DNA of 64,000 nucleotides from Siphonobacter sp. BAB-5405 (GTDB lineage: Bacteria; Bacteroidota; Bacteroidia; Cytophagales; Spirosomataceae): assembly GCF_002872335.1 (NCBI RefSeq), contig NZ_NJAG01000019.1, positions 1 through 64,000 of the forward strand, in the 5' to 3' direction. Within the stretch, counting starts at the first letter, position 1; every line of letters begins with the position of its first letter. Below, in pieces: positions 1 through 9,050 of the stretch. Position numbers and translations under genes: made by a program. The notes below the pieces were generated by a model. It was not told where the DNA came from and made no database searches. It saw only the letters and a program-made list of their open reading frames with translations.

Positions 1-1464
1 TGAAAAACCGGCCATCGGACTGCTTTCATTCTGATAGTTGTACACCAGATTCACGGGTTTGGCGGCCCGGGCCCGTACCAGATTCACGTATTCCTGAGCC
101 TTTGCCAGATTACCCAACTGAGCTTCGGTTTCAGCGGCCAGGAGCAGTACATCCGCAAAACGAATGATCAGTACGTTAATAGCCGTGCCGGGAGCCCAGG
201 TACTTTGATCCGAGTATTTATCCTGCGTAGCCTGCCAGTACACGTTCTTTTTCGGTGAATACGGACCGGCATAGGGTTGACTCCGAATCCAGGCCTGACC
301 GGGGTGTCTGCCCCAATCCAGGTACGGGATGCCCCGACGACCCACCGTCCAGTCCAAACGCGGATCAAGCGTGGTGTTGTCCGGCGTAAAGGGGCTGGTT
401 GAAAGAACGCCCATATCACTTTTTACCGGCGTACTATTGTACGTATCCACGTAAGGCAAACCCGACGCATCCGTCCGATACGAGTTCACCAGATCCTGAC
501 TAGGCTGGTAAAAACCGCAGCAACGGAAGGGACTTTGATACGGGAAATTCAGCATCTGACCCCGGTTGGCATTATCAATGTTATTGGTACCATCGTTGGC
601 AACCATCTGAACCGCAAAGACCGACTCGGCATTGTTTTTCGTAGCCGCATCGAAGTTATCTTCGAAGCGATCTGTCAAGGCATATTTCAAACCGTTGGAT
701 GTTACTCCGCTGGCGATCACCTGATCAAACATTGCTTTGGCTTCGCTGTATTTCTTTTGGTAGAGATACGTTTTAGCCAGATACGCTCCGGCCGCCCACT
801 TATTGGCCCGCCCTACACTACCTTGTTTATCAGGCAGGTTATCGAAGGCAAATTTGAAATCTGCTTCGATATTGGGCCAGACGTTTTCTGTATTCGGTTT
901 ATAGAAATCCGTCGCATTTGGGGCACTGTAATCACTCGTATTTTCGTCGATCCAGGGAATATTATTAAACATCTTTTTCAGATCAAAATAATAATGTCCC
1001 CGCAGGAATCGGGCCTCCGCTTCAATGGTTTTCGACTCTGTAGCAGTCAGGTCCGTCACTTTTTTCACGTAATATAACGTCGTATTGGCCCGGTTCACCC
1101 CTTCGTAACCAGCTCTCCATTTACTGTTAAAAAAACCGTTACTCGGGTTTTGCGTATACGTCATTAAATCGTTCATACTCCCCTGATCCGCTCCATCACT
1201 GCCTTTGTGAGCATCGCCCCCGGACACACTGCCGTAAATCCAGTTACCCGGAGCCACTTCCCAGGCACTCTGATCAGTCGTCGTAATACCGTCCAGCACG
1301 GCGTAAGCTCCCGTTAAGAGTGTATTCACACCCGCTTTACTGGTTAGCTGCGTATCATTAATTGCACCCAGTGCCGGTTGATCCAGAAACGTATTGTTGC
1401 AGGAAAAAGTAGTCAGGCAGGCTGCCAGCACTGCCGTAACCTGAATGTATCGTATCGTTTTCAT
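1..1464 (-). CDS. SusD/RagB-family nutrient-binding outer membrane lipoprotein (partial, C-terminus beyond left edge)
   Basis: The frame is open from an ATG at 1462-1464 to the first base of the window, giving 488 residues without a stop. The N-terminus is a lipoprotein signal with the lipobox Cys in TTFSC, followed by the typical NTFLDQPALG start of mature SusD proteins. The helical repeat region shows ETRFLRGHYYF-like and GRANKWAAGAYLAKTYLY segments, and FADVLLLAAE is near the end. SusD proteins bind oligosaccharides or other nutrients at the cell surface and sit as a lid on their SusC partner. The SusC gene ends only 18 bases upstream, so the two are co-transcribed. The substrate cannot be read from the sequence. 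Confidence 0.93.
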   Translation of the reverse strand, partial: MKTIRYIQVTAVLAACLTTFSCNNTFLDQPALGAINDTQLTSKAGVNTLLTGAYAVLDGITTTDQSAWEVAPGNWIYGSVSGGDAHKGSDGADQGSMNDLMTYTQNPSNGFFNSKWRAGYEGVNRANTTLYYVKKVTDLTATESKTIEAEARFLRGHYYFDLKKMFNNIPWIDENTSDYSAPNATDFYKPNTENVWPNIEADFKFAFDNLPDKQGSVGRANKWAAGAYLAKTYLYQKKYSEAKAMFDQVIASGVTSNGLKYALTDRFEDNFDAATKNNAESVFAVQMVANDGTNNIDNANRGQMLNFPYQSPFRCCGFYQPSQDLVNSYRTDASGLPYVDTYNSTPVKSDMGVLSTSPFTPDNTTLDPRLDWTVGRRGIPYLDWGRHPGQAWIRSQPYAGPYSPKKNVYWQATQDKYSDQSTWAPGTAINVLIIRFADVLLLAAETEAQLGNLAKAQEYVNLVRARAAKPVNLVYNYQNESSPMAGFS

Positions 1465-1482
1465 CGAGTTCCGCACGTTTGT

Positions 1483-4400
1483 TTAGAAGGATAAATTCAG
1501 ACCTAATAAGAATTGACGCTGGTTCGGATATACCCCTTCGTCGATACCAAAAGACGTCGTAGTAGAAAAAGACTGGTTGTTACTACCACCCGAGCTATTG
1601 TTGGTATTTACCGTAGTGCCAATTTCAGGATCCAGGCCCGAGTACTTGGTGATGGTAAACAGGTTGGCTGTCTGAACATACACCCGTAAGCGGCTCACGC
1701 CTACGCTTTTCAGCATGTTAGCCGGGAAGGTGTATCCAATCTGGGCGTTCTTGGCCCGGAGGTACGATCCTTTTTCGATGTAGTACGAGTTGGGCACCTG
1801 GTTCGTACTGAATGAGCCTTTATCTTCCTGAATCGGAGCCTTGGCGTTCATGTGATCCGGCGTCCAGGAATCGTAGTAAGCCGTATAACTCTTCGCTCCC
1901 GCAAAGTTGGTATAGAAGTCCGTCCACCAGCGTACGTTATTCCAGATGTCATTGCCTTTTACGCCGTACAGGAAGATCCCGAAGTCGAAGTTTTTGTAAT
2001 TCAAGCCCAGATTGATACCGTAGCTAAACTTCGGGTTTGGATTGCCCAGGAAGGTACGGTCAGCGTCGGTTACCTGTCCATCTCCATTGACGTCAGCGTA
2101 GCGGAAACGGCCCACGGCTACATCCGTCTGATAAATGGCTGAGGCATTGCCCGTCCGCTCGCGAGCCTGTTGATTGGCCTGATTGATTTCATCCTGTGAA
2201 TCCCAGAATCCATCAATTTTGTAACCAAAGAACTGACCAATCGAGTGACCGACGGCATTGCGTACAATGCTACTACCGTTGAAACGACGACCTTCCTGAT
2301 CGAAGTAGCTGGAGCCATTCGATACTTTCTGAATTTTGTTATCGTAAGTAGTTAACGTTCCCGTTACATTGAATTTCAGGTCACTGGTGATGTTGCCATT
2401 CCAGGTTATAGCCAGATCGATCCCTGAGTTTTTCATGTTGGCAATGTTCACGAAAGGAGCACTACCCAAGCCCACGGTCGCAGCCAGTTCAGGGTTGTAG
2501 AGCAGGTCGCGGATATCCTTGCGATAGTAATCCAGGGCGATATCCAGTTTTCCTTTGAATAGCGTTGCATCAATACCAATGTTGGAGTTGATGTTCCGCT
2601 CCCACTTGGCATCGGGATTACCGATACGGGTTCGCTGAAAACCTTCCTGAATTTTATTACTTCCCGTAATGTCATAATAGGACTGGCCCCGAATTCCGCC
2701 GTAAGCCGTATAGGCGTTTGCCGGATCTACGTTCAACTGGTTACCCATGATTCCGTAGCCACCCCGCAGTTTCAATTCCGTAATCCACGATACGTTTTTC
2801 ATGAATTCTTCCTGCGAAATCCGCCAACCCGCACTGAATGCCGGGAACACCCCGTATTGCGTATTCAGGAAACGAGAAGAGCCATCCCGACGTACCGTCG
2901 CACTCACCAGATACTTGCCCAAAAGATTGTAATCAATTCGGCCAATCAGGGAGAATAGAGCATCGGCATAGCGGCTGCTGTAATTGGTAGGCGTACCGGA
3001 ACCCGTAGACAGGTTCGTGAAGTTCGGATCGAACGAGAAGTAACCCGTCGTCGTACCCCCTACGTTACGGCCCCGGTTGCGATAGGCTTCCGTACCCACT
3101 AACACTTTTAGATCGTGCGTATTATTGAAATTGTGTGACCAGGTCAGGGTGTTCGTCCAGGTCCAGTTGAACCCGCTGAACGTATTTTCGGTGTAGGAGT
3201 TTATGGTCAGGTTTTCCGCATTTTCGTATTCGGGATAGGCAAAGCTGTTGAAAGCTCCCGAGAAAATTTCACCCCCGAAACTACTCCGGGCCACGAAATC
3301 CTTGAGGAAATCAGCCTCGATGTACATATTCCCAAACAAACGATTGTTTAATCCTTTGTTGTTACGAGCCCGCTCCTGAATCGCTACCGGGTTTTTAGCA
3401 TTACCTAAACCATCCCCGAATGAGCCTGCATAGTTGCCCCGAATATCGTATACCGGAATAATGGGCTGCATCCGGAACGCCATACCGATGGCACTACCTT
3501 CGGTGGACGAGTTTACCCGACGGTTATCCGAAACGGCAAACGCCAGGTTTTCGCCTACGCGTACGTGGTCGCTGATGTTGAACTGGCTGTTCGAGCGGAT
3601 CGTATACCGTTTCAGGTAGGTGTTCAGCAGCGTTCCCTGCTGATTGAAGTAATTCAGCGAAAACAAGTAATTACCCTGCGTTCCTCCACCACTTACCGCT
3701 ACGTTATGGCTCTGTATACTAGCTGGTTTAAATATTTCATGAAACCAGTCCGTACCCGCTTTATTGGCTCGAACAAACCGGACAAAACGATCGTAATCAG
3801 CCTTGTCCGTATAGTTTGGATTGACGTAATATTGAGACTCATCAACATTAGCATCGGTCATGTTATCCGGTTTTTCGATGTACGTAGGCAGTCTAGGATC
3901 TGGTCCTGTGCCGTACTGAGGATCATCAATAGGATTGCTAGATGTATTTCGTAACGCCCGGAATTTCAGATTGGCCATGTCCTGTGGCGAAAGAATATTC
4001 CACACATTACCACTCTTCGGCGTCTGTACGCCGTAATACGCATCGTACGAAACTTTGATTTTTCCACTGCCGCGTTTGGTAGTCAAAATCACTACCCCGT
4101 TGGCCGCCCGCGAACCGTAGATCGACGCCGAACCAGCATCTTTCAGAATCTGCATGGAGGCGATGTCGTTGGGGTTAATGTCGTTGATGTTCTGCGTCGG
4201 TACGCCATCCACGACGTACAGGGGTGAGTTGTTACCGAAGGTATTGATCCCGCGAATCCGGATTTGCGGAGCTTCCCCCGGCTGACCTGAACCCAGTACC
4301 GTCACCCCGGAAGCACGACCCTGTAACTGACTGGTAATTTGCGGCGAAGGCTGCTCCGTCAACTGTGATACGTTGATCACGGATACGGCACCCGTCAGAT

Positions 4401-5088
4401 CCTGTTTCTTTTGCGTACCGTAACCCACGACAACTACTTCCGTTAGTTGCTTGGTATCGGCCTCCAGCGTAACGTTAAGAGAAGTCTGGTTCGCGATTTC
4501 TACTTCCTTGGTGGCATAACCGATGGAAGAGAAAATGAGCGTTCCCGATCCGTCCGGTACATTGAGCGAAAACTTACCATCCGCATCCGTACTCGTACCC
4601 GCCGAACCACCTTTCAGGCGTACCGTCGTACCCGGAATACCCGCACCCGCGGCGTCGGTGACGCGGCCGGTGATGACTACGGCCGGAATCGACATCAAAC
4701 TACTGCTCCCCCCCATTCGGGTCGGAAGGGTGGTGATGTTGCGGCTTAGAATGATATTACCGCCCGAAACTTCATACGTTAATCGGTACGGCTGGAGTAA
4801 TTGAGCGAGAACCCGATTCAGCGATTCATTTGTTACGGAAATCGTCACCTTCCGATCCGCCTGAATGAGCTGGGAACTGTAGACAAACTTTACGTTCGCC
4901 AGGCGTTCCACGGCTTTCAAAGCTTCTTTGATGGATTGTCCCTGTATAGATAAGGTTACTTTCTTATTGAGCAGATCCTGGGCCTCGCCGTCATAGGCAA
5001 AACTCATGGTAAACAGGGACGTAGCCAGTACTAGTTGAATGACCGTGATTTTCATGAGTGTCAACAGTACCCTTTTCGTTTTTTTCAT
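1483..5088 (-). CDS. SusC/RagA TonB-dependent outer membrane transporter with STN signalling domain
   Basis: About 1201 residues from the ATG at 5086-5088; a TTG at 5124 would add 12 residues before the signal peptide and is less likely. Order of parts: signal peptide, STN domain (about residues 45-115, KVTLSIQGQSIKEALK), carboxypeptidase-like regulatory domain (about 140-220), TonB box and plug with the SusC signature (YGTQKKQDLTGAV, then VDGVP and SIYGSRAANGVV), then the beta-barrel ending in aromatic F. The STN domain means this transporter talks to an inner-membrane anti-sigma factor. The FecR and ECF sigma genes lie directly upstream, so substrate binding probably raises transcription of this locus. 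It pairs with the SusD gene just downstream. Confidence 0.95.
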   Translation of the reverse strand: MKKTKRVLLTLMKITVIQLVLATSLFTMSFAYDGEAQDLLNKKVTLSIQGQSIKEALKAVERLANVKFVYSSQLIQADRKVTISVTNESLNRVLAQLLQPYRLTYEVSGGNIILSRNITTLPTRMGGSSSLMSIPAVVITGRVTDAAGAGIPGTTVRLKGGSAGTSTDADGKFSLNVPDGSGTLIFSSIGYATKEVEIANQTSLNVTLEADTKQLTEVVVVGYGTQKKQDLTGAVSVINVSQLTEQPSPQITSQLQGRASGVTVLGSGQPGEAPQIRIRGINTFGNNSPLYVVDGVPTQNINDINPNDIASMQILKDAGSASIYGSRAANGVVILTTKRGSGKIKVSYDAYYGVQTPKSGNVWNILSPQDMANLKFRALRNTSSNPIDDPQYGTGPDPRLPTYIEKPDNMTDANVDESQYYVNPNYTDKADYDRFVRFVRANKAGTDWFHEIFKPASIQSHNVAVSGGGTQGNYLFSLNYFNQQGTLLNTYLKRYTIRSNSQFNISDHVRVGENLAFAVSDNRRVNSSTEGSAIGMAFRMQPIIPVYDIRGNYAGSFGDGLGNAKNPVAIQERARNNKGLNNRLFGNMYIEADFLKDFVARSSFGGEIFSGAFNSFAYPEYENAENLTINSYTENTFSGFNWTWTNTLTWSHNFNNTHDLKVLVGTEAYRNRGRNVGGTTTGYFSFDPNFTNLSTGSGTPTNYSSRYADALFSLIGRIDYNLLGKYLVSATVRRDGSSRFLNTQYGVFPAFSAGWRISQEEFMKNVSWITELKLRGGYGIMGNQLNVDPANAYTAYGGIRGQSYYDITGSNKIQEGFQRTRIGNPDAKWERNINSNIGIDATLFKGKLDIALDYYRKDIRDLLYNPELAATVGLGSAPFVNIANMKNSGIDLAITWNGNITSDLKFNVTGTLTTYDNKIQKVSNGSSYFDQEGRRFNGSSIVRNAVGHSIGQFFGYKIDGFWDSQDEINQANQQARERTGNASAIYQTDVAVGRFRYADVNGDGQVTDADRTFLGNPNPKFSYGINLGLNYKNFDFGIFLYGVKGNDIWNNVRWWTDFYTNFAGAKSYTAYYDSWTPDHMNAKAPIQEDKGSFSTNQVPNSYYIEKGSYLRAKNAQIGYTFPANMLKSVGVSRLRVYVQTANLFTITKYSGLDPEIGTTVNTNNSSGGSNNQSFSTTTSFGIDEGVYPNQRQFLLGLNLSF

Positions 5089-5322
5089 ACATTTGAGGTG
5101 TTTTGTTGAAATGCGATTCGACAAAAAGAATCCACGGGCAACTCTTGCGGAGTTGTCATCACCTGGTAAGTGAAAGCGTGGAGAAAGTAAGTCGGCGGTG
5201 CTGGTAACACTGCCGATTTTTTTTGGTAGGCGGTTAAGCTTTAATCATAGGCACGGGCTGGAGGTTTTCGTTGTAGGATAATCGTTTTAGTACTCGCGGA
5301 AGTCTGTTGGTTTACTATTTAT

Positions 5323-6414
5323 TCAGCAGCCTTTGCCGTATACGATAATCTGTCCATCCAGAATTTCATAGCGGGCTTCAACTGCTTTACAGATAATGGT
5401 AAGCATCTCAAACAGCGGACGGTCGGTAAAAGAAGCCGTCAGCGGGCATTTAGCCATTACTTCTTCGTCATAAATGATATTAACACCATAAGCCATTTCC
5501 AGTTTACTAAACACTTCCCTCAACGCCGTATCACTAAATTCGAAATTGCTTACGGTTGCCTGATGGCTAATGAGTTGAGGTTTTTTTACGATCTCCTTGA
5601 CCAGTTGCGGATCTCCTTGCTGAAAAACAATTTGCTGGTTAGGGGCTAGAATGACGGCTTTGCGTTCCGTCTGAGGTGAAATTCGTACCTCTGACCGATT
5701 GCGATGAAACACCGAAACTCGACCCGATAATACACAAACACTGGCTCGGTCGCCCTCGGCTTGGGCATTTACTACAAAGCTGGTTCCCAGCACTTTCGTC
5801 ACTAAATCATTGGCGTATACGTAAAAGGGACGATCCGGATTCCGTTTCACTTCGAATAAAGCCTCTCCTTGTAGATACACGATTCGTTTAGTTCCCCGAA
5901 AGGCTTGATCGTAGCTCAATTTGGCACCGGATTTGAGCACCACGGTACTGCCATCGGGTAAACGGATAAATATAGGCTGGGTACTTGTATTGACCTGTTC
6001 AGTCAGCGAACAGTGGCAGGCTTCCGTCAATTGCTGATAGGGCGTTACTTGCTCCTGTTGGCATTTATACCACGAAACACCCCAGCTGATGCCCGCTCCT
6101 AACCCGGCTAACAATACAACTCCCGCCGCTATACGACGAAGTCCAAAGCCAATGATCCGTGGTTGGTGTGGTAATCGTTGTTGTACCTCCTCGACCAGTC
6201 GTTGTACCTCATCATCTCTTAACTCGCGGGTAGGTTTCACTCGAATGGCTAAGGCCAGGGTCCGAGCTTCCTCCACCAGTTCTCGTTTGTGCGGATATTG
6301 ATAGAGCCACGCATCCCACTGGGCTGATGATTCATTAGAAACCCCTCCTACCCAATCCAGAAACGAATCGTCAGCCAGAAAATCTTCTATTTCATAATGA
6401 CTGTGTGATTTCAT
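5323..6414 (-). CDS. FecR-family anti-sigma factor
   Basis: 363 residues. A cytoplasmic N-terminal part (about 1-85) is followed by one membrane helix (about 88-108, AAGVVLLAGLGAGISWGVSW). The periplasmic FecR domain follows (about 140-235, with LPDGSTVVLKSGAKLSY and YLQGEALFEVKR), and the C-terminal DUF4974 domain (about 285-355, VSNFEFSDTALREVFSKLE) resembles an STN fold. FecR proteins hold the partner sigma factor until the STN domain of the cognate SusC signals from the outer membrane. The sigma gene is 157 bases upstream and the STN-SusC about 235 bases downstream, which makes a complete trans-envelope signalling set. Confidence 0.93.
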   Translation of the reverse strand: MKSHSHYEIEDFLADDSFLDWVGGVSNESSAQWDAWLYQYPHKRELVEEARTLALAIRVKPTRELRDDEVQRLVEEVQQRLPHQPRIIGFGLRRIAAGVVLLAGLGAGISWGVSWYKCQQEQVTPYQQLTEACHCSLTEQVNTSTQPIFIRLPDGSTVVLKSGAKLSYDQAFRGTKRIVYLQGEALFEVKRNPDRPFYVYANDLVTKVLGTSFVVNAQAEGDRASVCVLSGRVSVFHRNRSEVRISPQTERKAVILAPNQQIVFQQGDPQLVKEIVKKPQLISHQATVSNFEFSDTALREVFSKLEMAYGVNIIYDEEVMAKCPLTASFTDRPLFEMLTIICKAVEARYEILDGQIIVYGKGC

Positions 6415-6571
6415 TGTTTCGATAGATTTTTTTGCTGGCTTACATGACTAGTATGCAGAGAGGCCGAAAAATCTACTGATCACAGTGTAAAAAAATATAT
6501 AAAAAATTACAATAATAGCTCATCAATCAGCCAACTGCCTGATTTTCAGCATTGCTTCAAAATAAAAATAT

Positions 6572-7177
6572 TTATTGAAATAATACAGTTAGCAACAGTA
6601 AGCCCAGACTTAGATAGAAGGGCATGTCGTGCCAGTTTTTGCGAAGACGGGCAATAGCTTCGTGGAGTAAATTGTAAACCGATTGCCGATTCATGTTCAT
6701 GATAGCGGCAATATCTTCGTGAGGAAGCTCTTCGGAGAATTTCAGATATAGAATTTCCTTTTGCCGTTTCGGCAGGGTATTCAGCAGCTTTTCAAACTGT
6801 TCACGGGTTTCGGTAGCGTGCTGCTGTTCGACCCAGTGGTTTTCAACCGAAAATTCGAAGTACGTTTCCGGCTCCACGTTTTCCCAGCGGGTCCACTTGG
6901 CCTGCTCCCTGAAAATGCGTAGGCGTAAGGCTTTGTACAGGTAAGGTTTAATGACCGCCGGCTGACTGATGGTCGAGCGGTGCTCCCATAAATCAAAAAA
7001 GACGTCCTGAATACAATCTTTAATCAAGTCTTCGTCCAGTGAAAGTCGACTCCCGTATCGAAACAATATCCGGGAGTAGCGTCTCATGAGCTCCGAAAAG
7101 GCATGAGCGTCACCCGCTCTGAATTGACTCCAGAGTTCCTGCTCCAATAAATCGAATGGCTTTTCAGAGGAAAACAT
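6572..7177 (-). CDS. ECF-type RNA polymerase sigma factor
   Basis: 201 residues from the ATG at 7175-7177; a TTG ten codons earlier is possible but less likely. Region 2 (about residues 25-90, with FSELMRRYSRILFRYGSRL and DLIKDCIQDVFFDLWEHR) and region 4 (about 130-185, LPKRQKEILYLKFSEELPHEDIAAIM, then a recognition helix) are clear. The last 16 or so residues (FYLSLGLLLLTVLF) are hydrophobic enough to form a membrane segment, which could tether the factor near its FecR partner. It probably directs transcription of the SusC/SusD genes downstream. Confidence 0.93.
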   Translation of the reverse strand: MFSSEKPFDLLEQELWSQFRAGDAHAFSELMRRYSRILFRYGSRLSLDEDLIKDCIQDVFFDLWEHRSTISQPAVIKPYLYKALRLRIFREQAKWTRWENVEPETYFEFSVENHWVEQQHATETREQFEKLLNTLPKRQKEILYLKFSEELPHEDIAAIMNMNRQSVYNLLHEAIARLRKNWHDMPFYLSLGLLLLTVLFQ

Positions 7178-7204
7178 TGGGCACTTTTTGAACGAACAAC
7201 TGAG

Positions 7205-7212
7205 CAAATGTA
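7205..7212 (-). promoter_or_regulatory. Possible -7 element upstream of the ECF sigma gene
   Basis: The minus strand reads TACATTTG here, which fits the Bacteroidota -7 consensus TAnnTTTG. It would start a transcript about 20 bases before the ATG at 7177. No TTG lies at the expected 19-21 base spacing, so support is partial. Confidence 0.3.
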
Positions 7213-7496
7213 ATTTTTTTCTCCAATCTCCATTCTTGAGACGATTATAAATTTACAATATTTTTTGTAACAAAACGATTACACGATATGCGTTACTTAG
7301 ACACAATTCATAGCCAATAGAACTGAGTAAGATTTTAATGCTTGAGTAAGGCTTGAAATTGATTCAATACTTATTTAACAAAATCTAATACAAGTTGCAA
7401 ACGCTGGATTGTATACGCTGTTTTAGTACTCGTTAATAATGCTTTTTATTGAATAAATCAATCTACTTAACCTTTTAATCTATACGCTTATTTTAG

Positions 7497-7522
7497 CAAA
7501 AAACAATCCTTAAAGAAAGGAT
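7497..7522 (-). terminator. Rho-independent terminator after the FG-GAP/cytochrome gene
   Basis: On the minus strand ATCCTT pairs with AAGGAT around a 5-base loop and is followed by TGTTTTTTG. It lies 14 bases after the stop at 7536 and closes the operon that starts at 19125. Confidence 0.7.
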
Positions 7523-7535
7523 CATCCGCCAAAGC

Positions 7536-9047
7536 TTACTGCAACAAAAATGCTCGTTTCTCCACTCCATTGCGAGTCTTATTTTCAAGAATGATAAAAG
7601 GAATTTTTGTACTCCAATGCGGTTGAACATGGGGTAAATTACGAAAGCCTTTTGAAAAGTTTCCGAGCACTACATCCGTATCGCCATCACCATCCCAATC
7701 TTTGGCATCCATACAAATCCATCGGCCGTAGGTTGTAACGGGTAGCGAATACGGCTCGAAATGTAAGGGTTGCGTTTGTTTGAAGTACAAAAAGTTCTCC
7801 TGCGGGTGGTGTTGAAAGTCCGCAAAGAAGGCAATCGTAGCCAGATCGACATCGCCGTCCAGATCAAAATCTTCGGCTAACACTTTGGTAGCTCCATTGA
7901 TGGGATAAAACCAGTGTTTCCGAAATTTAAAATTTCCTTCATTCAGATAGATATACAGCCCATGATACGGTTTTAAAATCCGGGAATAGTCACTATTATC
8001 GCCGCTGGTGTAAATCAGATCTAATTTTCCGTCTTTATTAAGATCCACTAACTGAAAACTACTCGATCCGGCCAGGGGTAAAAATCGCAGCAAAGGAATT
8101 GATTTAAACCCACCCTTTCGATCATTTTGAAGTAACCACAGGCCTTCATTGGCATGGGCAAACAGGACGATGGCATCGGGCCAGCCGTCCGCGTTGTAGT
8201 CTCCCACCTCAATCTGCGTAGCTCCGGGCTGGGCCGTCAATAGTCGGGTTTCATAAGTTCCGTCGGCTCGTTGGCTAGTCAGGTACAGGCCGCCCTGCGT
8301 ATGTCCGAAGCCGGCAATCAGCCAATCCGTACGTCCATCGCGGTTGAAATCGCCCGAAGCTGTGTGAATAGGTCGGGGCATTTGTCGGGCTAGTACGGTT
8401 TGGTTGGAACCCTTTCGGTGAATCAGACTTCCCGCCCACTGATCCTGAGCCCGCATGGTACCGATGCTGGTAGCGAACATTTCCGAGTCGGAACGAACGT
8501 GCAACTGTACTACCGGAGCCGGAAAACGAACTGAATCGACCCGATTCAAATCCTGATCCCATTGTACCACCATCGTGTTGGTAGCCTGAGCCGAGTACAC
8601 CCGGTCTTTTTCCAGATGCACCATCAGCGTGAGGGCCGTAGCGGAATCGGCGGGAGCGGGCTTGACGGCGAACAGGGAGTAGTCATTGCTGACCGGAACT
8701 CGCTGAGCGGGCAGTAGCGTATCGGGAGCAAACTGCCTGAAATAGTCTACCAATGTCAGCCATTCTTCGAAAGGTAAGGCAGCATTTGTTTCGGGATAAT
8801 ATTCACCGCTGGCGGTAGTGCCAATTCCTAATTTGGGAGCCATGGCGGGCAACACCTGCTCTAACCAGGTTTGCCGGTCGAGTAATTCCGGGCGAACGGA
8901 TAAGTGGCAGGAACTGCAATGCTGGTCCACTAACTGAGCACCCTTTTCGGCTAGCAAAGCGGAGCCTGACTGACAGTAACTTAAAACCAGTACCAGGCTC
9001 AGCCAGCTACCCAGCCGGACTATCCATTGAGTAAGCGATCGAATCAT
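7536..9047 (-). CDS. Secreted FG-GAP/VCBS repeat protein with an N-terminal CxxCH heme-binding motif
   Basis: 503 residues with a signal peptide or weak lipoprotein signal (Cys about residue 25). CSSCH at residues 44-48 is a c-type heme attachment motif in a short cytochrome-like segment (about 30-105). From about 200 on, repeats of the type DFNRDGRTDWLIAG, DYNADGWPDAIVL, DLNKDGKLDLIYT and DWDGDGDTDVVLG are FG-GAP/VCBS units that bind calcium and build a beta-propeller. It is the last gene of the SusC/SusD operon, 3 bases after the haloperoxidase-like gene. A heme domain fused to a propeller suggests a cell-surface redox enzyme, but the substrate is unknown. Confidence 0.8.
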   Translation of the reverse strand: MIRSLTQWIVRLGSWLSLVLVLSYCQSGSALLAEKGAQLVDQHCSSCHLSVRPELLDRQTWLEQVLPAMAPKLGIGTTASGEYYPETNAALPFEEWLTLVDYFRQFAPDTLLPAQRVPVSNDYSLFAVKPAPADSATALTLMVHLEKDRVYSAQATNTMVVQWDQDLNRVDSVRFPAPVVQLHVRSDSEMFATSIGTMRAQDQWAGSLIHRKGSNQTVLARQMPRPIHTASGDFNRDGRTDWLIAGFGHTQGGLYLTSQRADGTYETRLLTAQPGATQIEVGDYNADGWPDAIVLFAHANEGLWLLQNDRKGGFKSIPLLRFLPLAGSSSFQLVDLNKDGKLDLIYTSGDNSDYSRILKPYHGLYIYLNEGNFKFRKHWFYPINGATKVLAEDFDLDGDVDLATIAFFADFQHHPQENFLYFKQTQPLHFEPYSLPVTTYGRWICMDAKDWDGDGDTDVVLGNFSKGFRNLPHVQPHWSTKIPFIILENKTRNGVEKRAFLLQ

Positions 9048-9050
9048 ACG

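Larger units (their letters stand above)
7178..7535. other. Intergenic region between the haloperoxidase operon and the sigma gene
   Basis: An AT-rich stretch of 358 bases without a credible gene. It holds the terminator of the gene ending at 7536 and, near 7205, a possible promoter element for the sigma gene. I see no other structure in it. Confidence 0.7.

Noticed and set aside
535-1077. Plus-strand open frame of 180 codons inside the SusD gene
   Set aside because: It is antisense to a convincing SusD frame and its translation has no domain-like pattern.
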